Shown here piece after piece: positions 14,002-21,724 of a stretch of DNA of 33,911 bases (position 1 is the first letter of the stretch; every line of letters starts with the position of its first letter). The DNA is from JAGMES01 sp023128035 (GTDB lineage Bacteria > Bacillota > Halanaerobiia > DY22613): positions 1-33,911 of the forward strand of contig DAOVRZ010000058.1 in assembly GCA_030627905.1 (NCBI GenBank), in the 5' to 3' direction. The notes under the pieces were generated by a model. It was not told the origin of the DNA. It searched no databases and saw only the letters and a list, made by a program, of their open reading frames with translations. The position numbers and the translations under genes were made by a program.

Positions 14002-14030
14002 AAGTAGAGGTAAAAAATTCTCCCCTACTT
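14002..14030 (-). terminator. terminator of the spoIIIA operon
   Basis: AAGTAGAGG (14002-14010) pairs with CCCCTACTT (14022-14030) with one mismatch, and on the minus strand the stem runs into TTTATTTTTT. It lies about 20 bases past the spoIIIAH stop and separates that operon from accB. Confidence 0.8.
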
Positions 14031-14049
14031 AGAAACCCGCTTTGAATCA

Positions 14050-14628
14050 TTAATTTTTATCAATTCGTTTTTCCATAATATTAATATCTTCTTCTCTATA
14101 ATTTGTACATCTTACAACAATATCACTAATTTTCGCCACATCATTAACAGTCAATCCATTACTCTGGACGATAACATCAACAGCGTTTTCATGTATAAAT
14201 ACAAGAGCATCATAATAACCTCGAGCACGAATAAGACTTTCTGCCTTCATAACTTCTTCTATCTGTTTTGTGAGATTTAACATCATATCCTGGGCTTCTT
14301 TCTTCTTTTCTGGGTCTGTGTTCGGATTATTAATCATCTCACGCAAATAGTTAATCTGTTCACTCCGAACTTTATCACGATCTAAACGATATCTGATAAA
14401 AAAATCTTTATTTGGATTTTCTTCTTTCACTTTGCTCAATTGAATATTTTGTGTTTTTTCAATTTCTTGTTCATTAATTGAATGAATACTTACTTGTGTC
14501 TGTTTAGGTGAATTGCTTTGGGTAGGAATCTCCTTTGAAGATTGACCCTGCCAAATAGCATATATTGCACCAATCCAGACCATAAAAACAGCGAACCAAA
14601 CTAAGCGTCTCTTTGTTTCATTTTCCAT
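14050..14628 (-). CDS. spoIIIAH: stage III sporulation protein AH
   Basis: The mother-cell channel protein that binds forespore SpoIIQ across the intermembrane space. It has one membrane segment near the N-terminus (LVWFAVFMVWIGAIYAIW), a linker, and a C-terminal YscJ/FliF-like ring-building domain (SEQINYLREMINNPNTDPEKKKEAQDMM to LTVNDVAKISDIV). About 192 residues, as expected. The ATG at 14628 has AGGTG at suitable distance; an in-frame GTG at 14637 directly abuts the spoIIIAG stop and is the alternative. Last gene of the operon. Confidence 0.93.
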   Translation of the reverse strand: MENETKRRLVWFAVFMVWIGAIYAIWQGQSSKEIPTQSNSPKQTQVSIHSINEQEIEKTQNIQLSKVKEENPNKDFFIRYRLDRDKVRSEQINYLREMINNPNTDPEKKKEAQDMMLNLTKQIEEVMKAESLIRARGYYDALVFIHENAVDVIVQSNGLTVNDVAKISDIVVRCTNYREEDINIMEKRIDKN

Positions 14629-14637
14629 TGTTAGCAC

Positions 14638-15255
14638 CTACCTTTTATATGGTAATACACATATTTTATGTAATGGAACTCCCAATACCGTATTCACCGC
14701 TCTAGATAAATTAGCACTGACCAAAGGATCTTTTGCACCTTCTGCTACTACTAAAACTCCTTTAATAATTGGAGATTTCTCGGTTTGAATCAGAGCACGT
14801 TCTTCTCCATTGTTACCTCGAATAACAACAATATCCTTTGATTCTGAAGTATCTTTGATTACCCGGATCCCTCCAGCATTATCTTGTTCCTCTGTTTCAC
14901 TAAAACTATTTGAGAAATTAATTCCATAAATGTATTCTACACTCTGTTCAATTGTAATATCTACCTCCACCTTACCGACTCCTTCAATCAAAGTAAGGAC
15001 TTTTTTTAGTCGGTCTTCTATCCTTTCTTCATAGCTAAGCGGAGTCACATTTGCACCAAAAGACTCAACTACATCTTGACTATTGCTGATATCTTGATAA
15101 GAAGAGACATCTGATGTTTTCAATGCATTATCCACCATAAATAATAATACTCCTAACATCACCAAAAAGCTAAGGTACATCAAAATATTTTTTCGCTTAT
15201 TTTTCCCATTCTCTTCATTAGGTTTAAAAAGGAATTTCCAAAAACTTTCAAGCAT
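14638..15255 (-). CDS. spoIIIAG: stage III sporulation protein AG
   Basis: A 205-residue protein with one membrane segment (ILMYLSFLVMLGVLLFMV) and a periplasm-like ring-forming domain. In it the order IEDRLKKVLTLIEGVGKVEVDITIEQSVE and then SPIIKGVLVVAEGAKDPLVSANLSRAVNTVLGV matches SpoIIIAG. The protein forms the large ring of the feeding-tube channel. It is followed directly by spoIIIAH and preceded by spoIIIAF with an 11-base gap. The ATG has AGGAGGAAT upstream. Confidence 0.94.
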   Translation of the reverse strand: MLESFWKFLFKPNEENGKNKRKNILMYLSFLVMLGVLLFMVDNALKTSDVSSYQDISNSQDVVESFGANVTPLSYEERIEDRLKKVLTLIEGVGKVEVDITIEQSVEYIYGINFSNSFSETEEQDNAGGIRVIKDTSESKDIVVIRGNNGEERALIQTEKSPIIKGVLVVAEGAKDPLVSANLSRAVNTVLGVPLHKICVLPYKR

Positions 15256-15266
15256 ACTTATTCCTC

Positions 15267-15908
15267 CTATTGAAAGCTGATCGTCTCTGGTTTTAGATTA
15301 TAAAAACTTATCAAAAGTTGTAATGTTTTTTCTTTAACCCTCCTGATTTTATCTAAGTCTTTCGATTCTGTTTTAATTTCTTCTGCTATAAGTTCTTTTT
15401 CTTTCACTTCTTTTCTCATCTGACCACCAATATTTATCTTCACTTCATTTATTGATTTGATAGATTTAGAAGAATATTTTTTTTCTTCTGAAACTAAGTC
15501 AAAGTCAATAAATACAGCATTGATCTGTCCGTCTGTTGTAATATTCACATCAACATCAACATCTTGAAGATCAGATTGAGTTAAAAGCAATCCACGAATT
15601 TGCTGCTCTAATTCACTTTTATAAGTTGTAAGTGCTAATTCTTTATTTAGCTTCTTCATCGCTTCTCCTTGATTCAGATTAGACTTTGCATTTTTTTGGA
15701 CAGACATGTTCTGAAAAGGATAAAACATGGTCTGATCGAATCTAATCAAGCTGAAAAGTGGATTTAAAATTGTCAGAAGAATAAAAAATCCCATTACAAC
15801 TTTAACATATTTTTTTAATGAATTATTTGGTAAAAGCATTTCTAATATACTCGAAAAAATAACAATGGTAGCTAAATTTTTTATCCATTCTTTTAACATC
15901 TCAATCAT
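15267..15908 (-). CDS. spoIIIAF: stage III sporulation protein AF
   Basis: A 213-residue protein with two N-terminal membrane segments (LATIVIFSSILEMLLP and VVMGFFILLTILNPLFSLI) and a C-terminal ring-building-type domain (LEQQIRGLLLTQSDLQDVDVDVNI). It is a component of the SpoIIIA channel. Position between AE and AG, size and membrane layout all agree. There is a 4-base gap to spoIIIAE. Confidence 0.93.
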   Translation of the reverse strand: MIEMLKEWIKNLATIVIFSSILEMLLPNNSLKKYVKVVMGFFILLTILNPLFSLIRFDQTMFYPFQNMSVQKNAKSNLNQGEAMKKLNKELALTTYKSELEQQIRGLLLTQSDLQDVDVDVNITTDGQINAVFIDFDLVSEEKKYSSKSIKSINEVKINIGGQMRKEVKEKELIAEEIKTESKDLDKIRRVKEKTLQLLISFYNLKPETISFQ

Positions 15909-15912
15909 AGAA

Positions 15913-17124
15913 TCACCTCAGCATAACCGTCACGTTGGAAATTCCTACCACGATGGTAATGACCATAAAATACATAATAGACACCGTTGTTACTGCTAAA
16001 AAAATCAATAATAATGCATTTCCAAGATTATTTAAGCAATCAACAATCATCTGTTCACCAATAGGTTGAATGATAGCGCTTACAAATTTGTAGATAAACA
16101 CAATCGCCAAAATCTTAACAACCGGGAAAATCACTGTGAGAAAAATAATTAGCATCCCAATCAATCCAATAGCATTTTGGATCAAAAGTGAACAACCCAC
16201 CACTAGTTCCAAAGCGTCAGCGAACATTCCTCCAACAATTGGCACAAAAGCACCTGTAAGATATTTGGCTGTTCGCAGAGAAATTCCATCAGCGACTGAA
16301 ACTCCGACACCCTGAATCAACATCACTCCAAAAAAGATCACAAAAGAAAGCCCTAATATTGTGATTGCTATCTCCTTAAAAAATCCTCCCAACCTAGAAA
16401 GTTTGAACTCTCCAGTAAAATTACTAACTACGCTGAGAATAACTGCAAAAGAAATAAAAGGAAGTACAACAGTTTTGATGACTGTGCTAATCACACTAAC
16501 AACCAAAAAAATAAATGGTTGAAAAATTGTTGCAGAACCTACAGCTCCCATACTAATAAGCAAAGTAAAAATGGTAGGCAAAAGAGCCTGCATAAATTCA
16601 ACCATAGCATCAATCGCATCTATACCGATTTTACTGGCAACCATAAAAGAATTAAGAGCTAACAACACTAAAACGAGATAAATCATACCATTCGTAATTT
16701 TTGCAATCTCTGAGCCCGCAAAGGCATCTTGAAAAGTTTTTAATATTGCTGAAATAACTGCCAATACAAAAAGTTGTCCTAATAGTTTCGAATTTGCCAT
16801 AACTTCTCGAAATATTGTCGTCAATATACTATTGAAAACTCTCTTCCAATCAAATTTAAACTCTCCTTTGATAAATTCTCTAACCATCTTACTGAAGTTA
16901 AGAGTTGAGATTGACTGATCTATCTCCCGATTTAATTCTTTGACCTCTTTTTCGATATTTTCATAAGATAAATTAGAAAGCTGTTCATTTAAAATATTTT
17001 CTACAATACTTTCAGCCTTCTCCTGTTTTTCGATCTGTGTTATAACATTTACCTCAGCTAAAGCTAACGGCGAAAAACAAATTATAAAAACGAGAAATAT
17101 CCATATTTTTTCTCCTTTTAACAT
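15913..17124 (-). CDS. spoIIIAE: stage III sporulation protein AE
   Basis: A 403-residue polytopic membrane protein with a cleavable signal peptide (FLVFIICFSPLALA), an extracytoplasmic helical region (about 25-105) and several membrane helices, including the family segment TGAFVPIVGGMFADALELVVG. It is the largest membrane component of the SpoIIIA channel and resembles multi-pass export proteins. Length is the normal size. Its neighbours AD and AF are in the standard order. Confidence 0.95.
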   Translation of the reverse strand: MLKGEKIWIFLVFIICFSPLALAEVNVITQIEKQEKAESIVENILNEQLSNLSYENIEKEVKELNREIDQSISTLNFSKMVREFIKGEFKFDWKRVFNSILTTIFREVMANSKLLGQLFVLAVISAILKTFQDAFAGSEIAKITNGMIYLVLVLLALNSFMVASKIGIDAIDAMVEFMQALLPTIFTLLISMGAVGSATIFQPFIFLVVSVISTVIKTVVLPFISFAVILSVVSNFTGEFKLSRLGGFFKEIAITILGLSFVIFFGVMLIQGVGVSVADGISLRTAKYLTGAFVPIVGGMFADALELVVGCSLLIQNAIGLIGMLIIFLTVIFPVVKILAIVFIYKFVSAIIQPIGEQMIVDCLNNLGNALLLIFLAVTTVSIMYFMVITIVVGISNVTVMLR

Positions 17125-17142
17125 CTTCTTGTCACCTTTTTC

Positions 17143-17538
17143 TTAAAGTAATTTCTTTGTAACCGAATCAAGAACTGCAACCATAATCGGAAGTGCCATA
17201 ATAATAATCAAAATTTTAGCTGCAAATTCTATCTTTGCTGCTATCACCCCTTCCCCGGCGTCTTTACAAATTTGGGAACCAAATTCTGCAATATAAGCAA
17301 TACCTATGATCTTAAAAATAGTAGAAAGATAGGTCATACTGAGATTCGCTTCTATGGCTAATTCTCTAAGAACTGTTACTACTCCATTGATTTTACCCAT
17401 CATAAGAAGAAAAATTAAAACTCCAAATAGAATTGTCAATTGAATAGCAAATTCTGGCCGATATTCCTTAATGACTATAATTAAGATTGTCGTAATAATT
17501 CCAACACCAACAATCTGAAAAATTCCCATTCTCATCAC
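17143..17538 (-). CDS. spoIIIAD: stage III sporulation protein AD
   Basis: A 131-residue membrane protein with about four hydrophobic segments (IFQIVGVGIITTILIIVI, FAIQLTILFGVLIFLLMM, STIFKIIGIAYIAEFGSQ, AAKILIIIMALPIMVAVLDSV). The sequence GIAYIAEFGSQICKDAGEG is highly typical of SpoIIIAD. It acts with SpoIIIAC in the mother-cell membrane part of the channel. It follows spoIIIAC by 6 bases. Confidence 0.94.
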   Translation of the reverse strand: MMRMGIFQIVGVGIITTILIIVIKEYRPEFAIQLTILFGVLIFLLMMGKINGVVTVLRELAIEANLSMTYLSTIFKIIGIAYIAEFGSQICKDAGEGVIAAKIEFAAKILIIIMALPIMVAVLDSVTKKLL

Positions 17539-17544
17539 TCCTAT

Positions 17545-17739
17545 TTATAATCCAAAGACGGCTCTAATCTCCGCAAAAAGTTGAGACATCAAACGAACCA
17601 CCCAGAAAAAGGAGATTAATACTGCACTTAAAGTTACCAGCTGAGCAATTTCCTTTTTATCAGCCTGATCTAAAACCAATTTTATCACTGATACAAATAT
17701 TCCTAATCCAGCCAGCTTAAAAACCAAATCAATTTGCAT
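17545..17739 (-). CDS. spoIIIAC: stage III sporulation protein AC
   Basis: A 64-residue protein with two membrane helices, the usual length. The segment LVFKLAGLGIFVSVIKLVLDQADKKE is the SpoIIIAC signature. It has a strong AAAGGAGATG site, so it can be translated independently of the upstream genes even though a repeat element has entered the operon just before it. Confidence 0.94.
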   Translation of the reverse strand: MQIDLVFKLAGLGIFVSVIKLVLDQADKKEIAQLVTLSAVLISFFWVVRLMSQLFAEIRAVFGL

Positions 17740-17763
17740 TATAGTTCATCTCCTTTGATCTTT

Positions 17764-17873
17764 TGAGTTAAGACTCCCACTTCTATAAGTGGTGGGAATT
17801 GTTTTTAATCTTCAGTGGAGGTAGAATCCCCTACTGAAGCCCCGATGTTCAGCTTTAGCTGGACGAGTTCACT
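17764..17873. repeat. hairpin repeat element inserted in the spoIIIA operon
   Basis: Three parts lie between the spoIIIAB stop and the spoIIIAC ribosome site. A hairpin runs from TCCCAC to GTGGTGGGA (17775-17797). A CTTCAG/CTGAAG hairpin with inner GGAGG/CCCC follows (17810-17839). Last is AGCTTTAGCTGGACGAGTTC plus ACT, whose final 16 bases (17858-17873) equal the palindrome arm at 161-176. Order and hairpin design match the element at 1577-1772. The element ends 2 bases before the spoIIIAB stop codon. It has no open frame; an IS200/IS605-derived palindromic element is my inference. Confidence 0.65.
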
Positions 17874-17875
17874 AA

Positions 17876-18394
17876 TTAGTATAAAAGAATTACCAGAGCT
17901 ATCCCTGTTAAAATGCCTACATAATTCCACATCTTGCTCATTTTTTCTTCTTCTACTCTAGCTATCATTTCTAATTGTTCTAAACGTTTTTGTGCAACCT
18001 TCAAATGACGAATCTGATCTGTATCATTAGATACACCTAAAGCATGACCATATTGTCGAAGCACTTCCCAATCTTCAGCTTTTAAACAAAAATTACCCAT
18101 TGAATTTTGGATAACTTTTTGCCATGTCTGATCAGCAGTCAAACCATCGAAAGTTTGTAATTTTTGATGATACAGTGCAAAGAAACCTTTATGAGGGTGT
18201 GGGGTAATTTGAGATAATTTTTTTATCGCATTTGGTAACAATACTTGGCCATATGCAATCTCTGTCTCTAGCATATGTAAGGCAATGTAAAATTCTTGAA
18301 GTTCTTTAGTTCGTTGAATATATTGATACCCCATTAATTTTCCACCAATCAAACCAGATAGGATAATAATTAAACTTCCTATCATCTTAACCAT
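17876..18394 (-). CDS. spoIIIAB: stage III sporulation protein AB
   Basis: A 172-residue protein with an N-terminal membrane segment (IGSLIIILSGLIGGKLMGY), a helical soluble domain (RTKELQEFYIALHMLETEIAYGQVLLPNAI) and a C-terminal membrane helix (WNYVGILTGIALVILLY). This layout is shared with type II secretion platform (GspF-like) domains. It probably couples the ATPase SpoIIIAA to the channel. Its start overlaps the end of spoIIIAA by 8 bases. The stop TAA at 17876-17878 directly abuts the repeat element, but the protein is full length, so the insertion left it intact. Confidence 0.93.
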   Translation of the reverse strand: MVKMIGSLIIILSGLIGGKLMGYQYIQRTKELQEFYIALHMLETEIAYGQVLLPNAIKKLSQITPHPHKGFFALYHQKLQTFDGLTADQTWQKVIQNSMGNFCLKAEDWEVLRQYGHALGVSNDTDQIRHLKVAQKRLEQLEMIARVEEEKMSKMWNYVGILTGIALVILLY

Positions 18395-19391
18395 AAAAAA
18401 CTCTCTCCTTCACATCCAAATAGTTTACACTTAAGGGTATGTTACTAAGATTCTCATCAAATATTTTTTCAATAGTTCCTGCACCTTCCCGATGACTTAA
18501 AAAAACAATACGAGTAAAAATATTATTTTTCAGAAGTTTTTTTAAAACAGGCCTTTTCAATAATTCTTCTAGATCTCGTCCATGGACAGTGGTAATGAGG
18601 CGGATCCCAGCATTAGCTGCTTCCTGAATAGCAGCTACATCTTGCGCACTTCCAATCTCATCTGTAGCTATTACCTCAGGAGACATAGATCGAATCAAAA
18701 GATACATTCCTTCAGATTTAGGACAATGATCCAAAAGGTCAGTACGAATTCCTAAATCGTGCCGAAAGATTCCTTGAAAAGAGCCACCAATTTCTGAACG
18801 TTCATCCACTACCCCAATTTTAAAACCAGGAATACTTGAATAACCATTACTTAACTGACGAATTAAATCTCTTAGCATGGTAGTTTTACCACATCGTGGT
18901 GGAGATACAATAAGAGTATTATGGATGTCTTTTTTTTCTTTGATAAGATATGGAATTATTCGATCTGCACATCCTTTTACTTCCCGAGTAATCCGAAAAT
19001 TGATTCCAGAAAATTCTTTAATCCGATGGATCATCCCATCTTTAATAACTCCTCTCCCAACAAATCCCACTCGATGCCCACCAGAAATTGTGATAAACCC
19101 CTGACGCAACTCTTCATCTAAAGCATACATAGAATGGTTACATAAAAAGAGGATTGTTTGGCCTATATCATCTTCCAAAATTATTTCACCATTGGTAGGA
19201 TCAAAGCACAAACCCGATTTCCCTAAAAATGAATCAGCATCATCAAATATCAAGTTCATTGGTCGTCCCACCCTGAGACGAATCTCCTGTAGATTGCTCA
19301 ACTCTGTGTCCTCTAATGTCATAAAGCAAGCCCGCAACCTTTTAGGCAAAAATTTTACAATCTCTTCTTGAAACATTTTTTGATTCATCAT
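18387..19391 (-). CDS. spoIIIAA: stage III sporulation protein AA, channel ATPase
   Basis: A 334-residue secretion-type ATPase thought to power the SpoIIIA channel. Walker A is SPPRCGKTT (163-171), Walker B lies around GVVDERSEIGG, and ATDEIGSAQDVAAIQEAANAG and TTVHGRD are conserved. The N-terminal part has NLQEIRLRVGRP and TISGGHRVGF, both typical. The start is ATG-ATG after GGAGG; either is possible. First gene of the operon, preceded by a terminator (19485-19508) and a possible sigma-E-like promoter. Confidence 0.95.
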   Translation of the reverse strand: MMNQKMFQEEIVKFLPKRLRACFMTLEDTELSNLQEIRLRVGRPMNLIFDDADSFLGKSGLCFDPTNGEIILEDDIGQTILFLCNHSMYALDEELRQGFITISGGHRVGFVGRGVIKDGMIHRIKEFSGINFRITREVKGCADRIIPYLIKEKKDIHNTLIVSPPRCGKTTMLRDLIRQLSNGYSSIPGFKIGVVDERSEIGGSFQGIFRHDLGIRTDLLDHCPKSEGMYLLIRSMSPEVIATDEIGSAQDVAAIQEAANAGIRLITTVHGRDLEELLKRPVLKKLLKNNIFTRIVFLSHREGAGTIEKIFDENLSNIPLSVNYLDVKERVFYG

Positions 19392-19426
19392 CTTTCCTCC
19401 AGAAAACTCATTTATATAAAATATCT

Positions 19427-19450
19427 ATTTAAATTGAAGCGAAAATATGC
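19427..19450 (-). promoter_or_regulatory. possible sigma-E promoter of spoIIIAA
   Basis: On the minus strand GCATATT (complement of 19444-19450) fits the sigma-E -35 pattern well. About 14 bases further AATAGATAT is a poor match to the -10 CATACA-T. Sigma-E control is known for spoIIIA in Bacillus. The site is suggestive only. Confidence 0.3.
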
Positions 19451-19484
19451 AAATTTTTTTCAAAAACTTTGATAAGTCAAACAG

Positions 19485-19508
19485 AAAAACACCCCTTGGG
19501 GTGTTTTT
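19485..19508. terminator. bidirectional terminator between efp and spoIIIAA
   Basis: AAAAACACCCC (19485-19495), TT, then GGGGTGTTTTT (19498-19508): a perfect 11-base stem flanked by A and T runs, able to work on either strand. Confidence 0.85.
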
Positions 19509-19526
19509 CATTCTAGAGATAAAAAA

Positions 19527-19555
19527 AACCAGACTGCTTTTATAGCAATCTGGTT
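19527..19555 (-). terminator. terminator of efp
   Basis: AACCAGACTGC (19527-19537) pairs with GCAATCTGGTT (19545-19555) with one mismatch. On the minus strand it is followed by TTTTTT. It lies 11 bases past the efp stop and, together with the next hairpin, isolates spoIIIAA from the pil-efp transcript. Confidence 0.85.
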
Positions 19556-19565
19556 ATCTAAAGTT

Positions 19566-20123
19566 TTATACACGAGTTATATAGTCACCTGTACGAGTAT
19601 CTACTTTAACTATATCACCTTCGTTTATAAACATTGGAACATTAATAACTTTTCCAGTTTCTAAAGTTGCGTTTTTTGTTGCATTAGAAACAGTATTTCC
19701 ACGAACTCCTGGTGGTGTATCTACAACTTTCAATGCTACATTTGCAGGTAAATCAATACCAACAGGTTTTGCCTTGAAAAGAAGAACAGTTAACAAATCA
19801 TTTTCTTTCAAATAATCAGTAGTCTCACCTAAATAGTCCTCATCTAAAGTCATTTGCTCATAAGTCTCAGTATCCATAAAAATGTACAGATTATCTTGCT
19901 TATAAAGATACTCCATCTCCCTTTTATCTAAATGAGCTTTTTCAAATTTTTCTCCAGCCTTAAATGTTTTATCGAGCACATAACCAGTTTCAATATTTTT
20001 TAATTTAGTACGTACTACAGCCGATCCACGTCCAGTGTGAACATTAGTAAACTGAACGATAGAATAAAGTGCCCCATCTACTACAATTGTGAGGCCTCTA
20101 GAAAAATTACTTGTTGAAATCAT
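19566..20123 (-). CDS. efp: translation elongation factor P
   Basis: A 185-residue EF-P that binds between the P and E sites and rescues ribosomes stalled at polyproline. All three domains are present (KOW-like domain with ISTSNFSRGLTIVVDG, then MEYLYKQDNLYIFMD, and the C-terminal GNTVSNATKNATLETG region). The loop tip reads HTGRGSAVVRTK, placing Arg32 where Bacillus and Escherichia have the modified lysine in PGKG. Arg32 EF-Ps in proteobacteria are rhamnosylated by EarP; no earP is in this window. The ATG follows AAGGAGG. It forms the conserved aroQ-pepQ-efp block and ends with its own terminator. Confidence 0.96.
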   Translation of the reverse strand: MISTSNFSRGLTIVVDGALYSIVQFTNVHTGRGSAVVRTKLKNIETGYVLDKTFKAGEKFEKAHLDKREMEYLYKQDNLYIFMDTETYEQMTLDEDYLGETTDYLKENDLLTVLLFKAKPVGIDLPANVALKVVDTPPGVRGNTVSNATKNATLETGKVINVPMFINEGDIVKVDTRTGDYITRV

Positions 20124-20191
20124 TCAAAATTCCTCCTTAATTTAAATCACATTCTTCACTATTATAGCAAAAAATAGAGAAGAAGACAATC

Positions 20192-21262
20192 CTATAACTT
20201 AATCATTTCCTTAGTTGCTTTAGTTAAAACACGACAACCATCTTTTGTAATCACTATATCATCTTCTATTCTAACTCCACCCCATTGAGGGAGATAAATT
20301 CCAGGTTCCACAGTGATTACCATATTTTCTTTTAAAATCACCTCTTCTTTAACTGAAACTCTTGGACCTTCATGAATCTCAAGACCTATTCCATGTCCTA
20401 AACCATGACCAAAATTGGATCCATATCCTGCTTCTGTAATAATATCTCTAGCAATTGCATCAGCTTCAATACTTGTCATACCTGCTTTAATATTATCTAA
20501 TGCACTTTGTTGCGCCTTTTTAACAACGTTATAAATTTCAATCATCTTATCACTTGGCTCTCCCACTACAACAGTTCTTGTCATATCAGAATGATAACCG
20601 TTATATACTGCACCATAATCCATCTTAACAAATTCGCCAGATTGAATAACCCGATTTGAAGCAACTCCATGAGGTAAAGATGAACGTGGGCCAGAAGCAA
20701 CTATAAAATCAAAGGCATTTTTTTCAGAACCAATCTTTTTCATAAAATATTCTAATTCTAACGCAACTTCTAACTCGGTAAGTCCTGGTTTGATAAATGA
20801 TTGAATATGTTCAAAAGCAGCATCAGCAATCTCGGCTGCCTTTTGAATCCTCTGAATCTCTTCTTCATCCTTATATAGACGAAGTTCTTCCACCATAGTT
20901 TCTAGAGGAATCATTTTTGTAATAACATTTAAATTTTTGCTATATTGCTGATATTCATAATAATTCATCCCTTGAGATTCAAAACCAAGATTAGTTATGT
21001 TTAACTTTTGAACTACATCTTTTGCAGCAACAACCATATCCAAACTTCCATCAACAATTTCAAATCCTTGAGCTTGCTCTGCCGCCTGTTCCAAATACCG
21101 AAAGTCAGTAATCAGTACATTTTTCTCGCCTGAAACAATTACAATCCCTGAAGAACCAGTAAATCCAGTTATGTAACGACGATTCTCCGCTTTTGTGATC
21201 ATTACACCATCAATTTGCTTTTCTGAAAACAGTTTCTTTAAGTTCTCAACTCTACTGCTCAT
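20192..21262 (-). CDS. Xaa-Pro aminopeptidase, M24 family
   Basis: A 356-residue metallopeptidase that removes an N-terminal residue preceding proline. It has an N-terminal creatinase-like domain (1-125) and the pita-bread catalytic domain with the five metal ligands: Asp215 (KMDYGAVYNGYHSDMTRT), Asp226, His290 (HGLGHGIGLEIHE), Glu319 (TVEPGIYLP) and Glu333 (GVRIEDDI). Length is typical of the short PepP/PepQ-type enzymes of Firmicutes. It overlaps the aroQ stop codon by one base and precedes efp by 68 bases, the standard order in this group of bacteria. Confidence 0.94.
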   Translation of the reverse strand: MSSRVENLKKLFSEKQIDGVMITKAENRRYITGFTGSSGIVIVSGEKNVLITDFRYLEQAAEQAQGFEIVDGSLDMVVAAKDVVQKLNITNLGFESQGMNYYEYQQYSKNLNVITKMIPLETMVEELRLYKDEEEIQRIQKAAEIADAAFEHIQSFIKPGLTELEVALELEYFMKKIGSEKNAFDFIVASGPRSSLPHGVASNRVIQSGEFVKMDYGAVYNGYHSDMTRTVVVGEPSDKMIEIYNVVKKAQQSALDNIKAGMTSIEADAIARDIITEAGYGSNFGHGLGHGIGLEIHEGPRVSVKEEVILKENMVITVEPGIYLPQWGGVRIEDDIVITKDGCRVLTKATKEMIKL

Positions 21263-21723
21263 TACTTTTCCTCCCCACCTTTTTTATATAATAATTTTTT
21301 TTTAAGTCCTTTAATCGCTAAAAGATACCCCTCTAAACCAAGGCCAGAAATTTGGCCTAAAACAACAGGGGCAATCACTGAATGATGTCTAAATTTTTCT
21401 CGGCTATAAATATTTGAAAGATGTACCTCAATTGTTGGTAGCTTAACTCCTGCCAAAGCATCCCGAATGGCGATACTATAATGTGTAAAAGCACCTGGAT
21501 TGATAATGATTCCATCATATTTTTTGAAATATGCTTGATGAATGTGGTTGATAATCTTTCCTTCTTCATTCTCCTGATAAATACTAAGTTCAATCCCTTC
21601 ATTTTGAGCTATTTTTTGTATTTTAAAATTTATCTCTTCTAAAGACTCTATCCCATAATGTTCTTTTTCACGAATCCCCAACAAATTGAGATTCGGCCCA
21701 TGTATAACCATGAATTTTAACAT
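21262..21723 (-). CDS. aroQ: type II 3-dehydroquinate dehydratase
   Basis: A 153-residue shikimate-pathway enzyme converting 3-dehydroquinate to 3-dehydroshikimate. Family motifs: HGPNLNLLGIREKEHYG with the catalytic Tyr23 near its end, YQENEEGKIINHIHQA, IIINPGAFTHYSIAIRDAL with the active-site His81, and IEVHLSNIYSREKFRHHS (His101, Arg112). All are intact. The ATG is 1 base past the secretin stop region and is preceded by AAGGAG, so it is tied to the pilus operon by translation spacing. Confidence 0.95.
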   Translation of the reverse strand: MLKFMVIHGPNLNLLGIREKEHYGIESLEEINFKIQKIAQNEGIELSIYQENEEGKIINHIHQAYFKKYDGIIINPGAFTHYSIAIRDALAGVKLPTIEVHLSNIYSREKFRHHSVIAPVVLGQISGLGLEGYLLAIKGLKKKLLYKKGGEEK

Positions 21724-21724
21724 T

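Noticed and set aside
18877..19121. Two overlapping plus-strand open frames within spoIIIAA
   Set aside because: Both are antisense shadows of the Walker A region of spoIIIAA.
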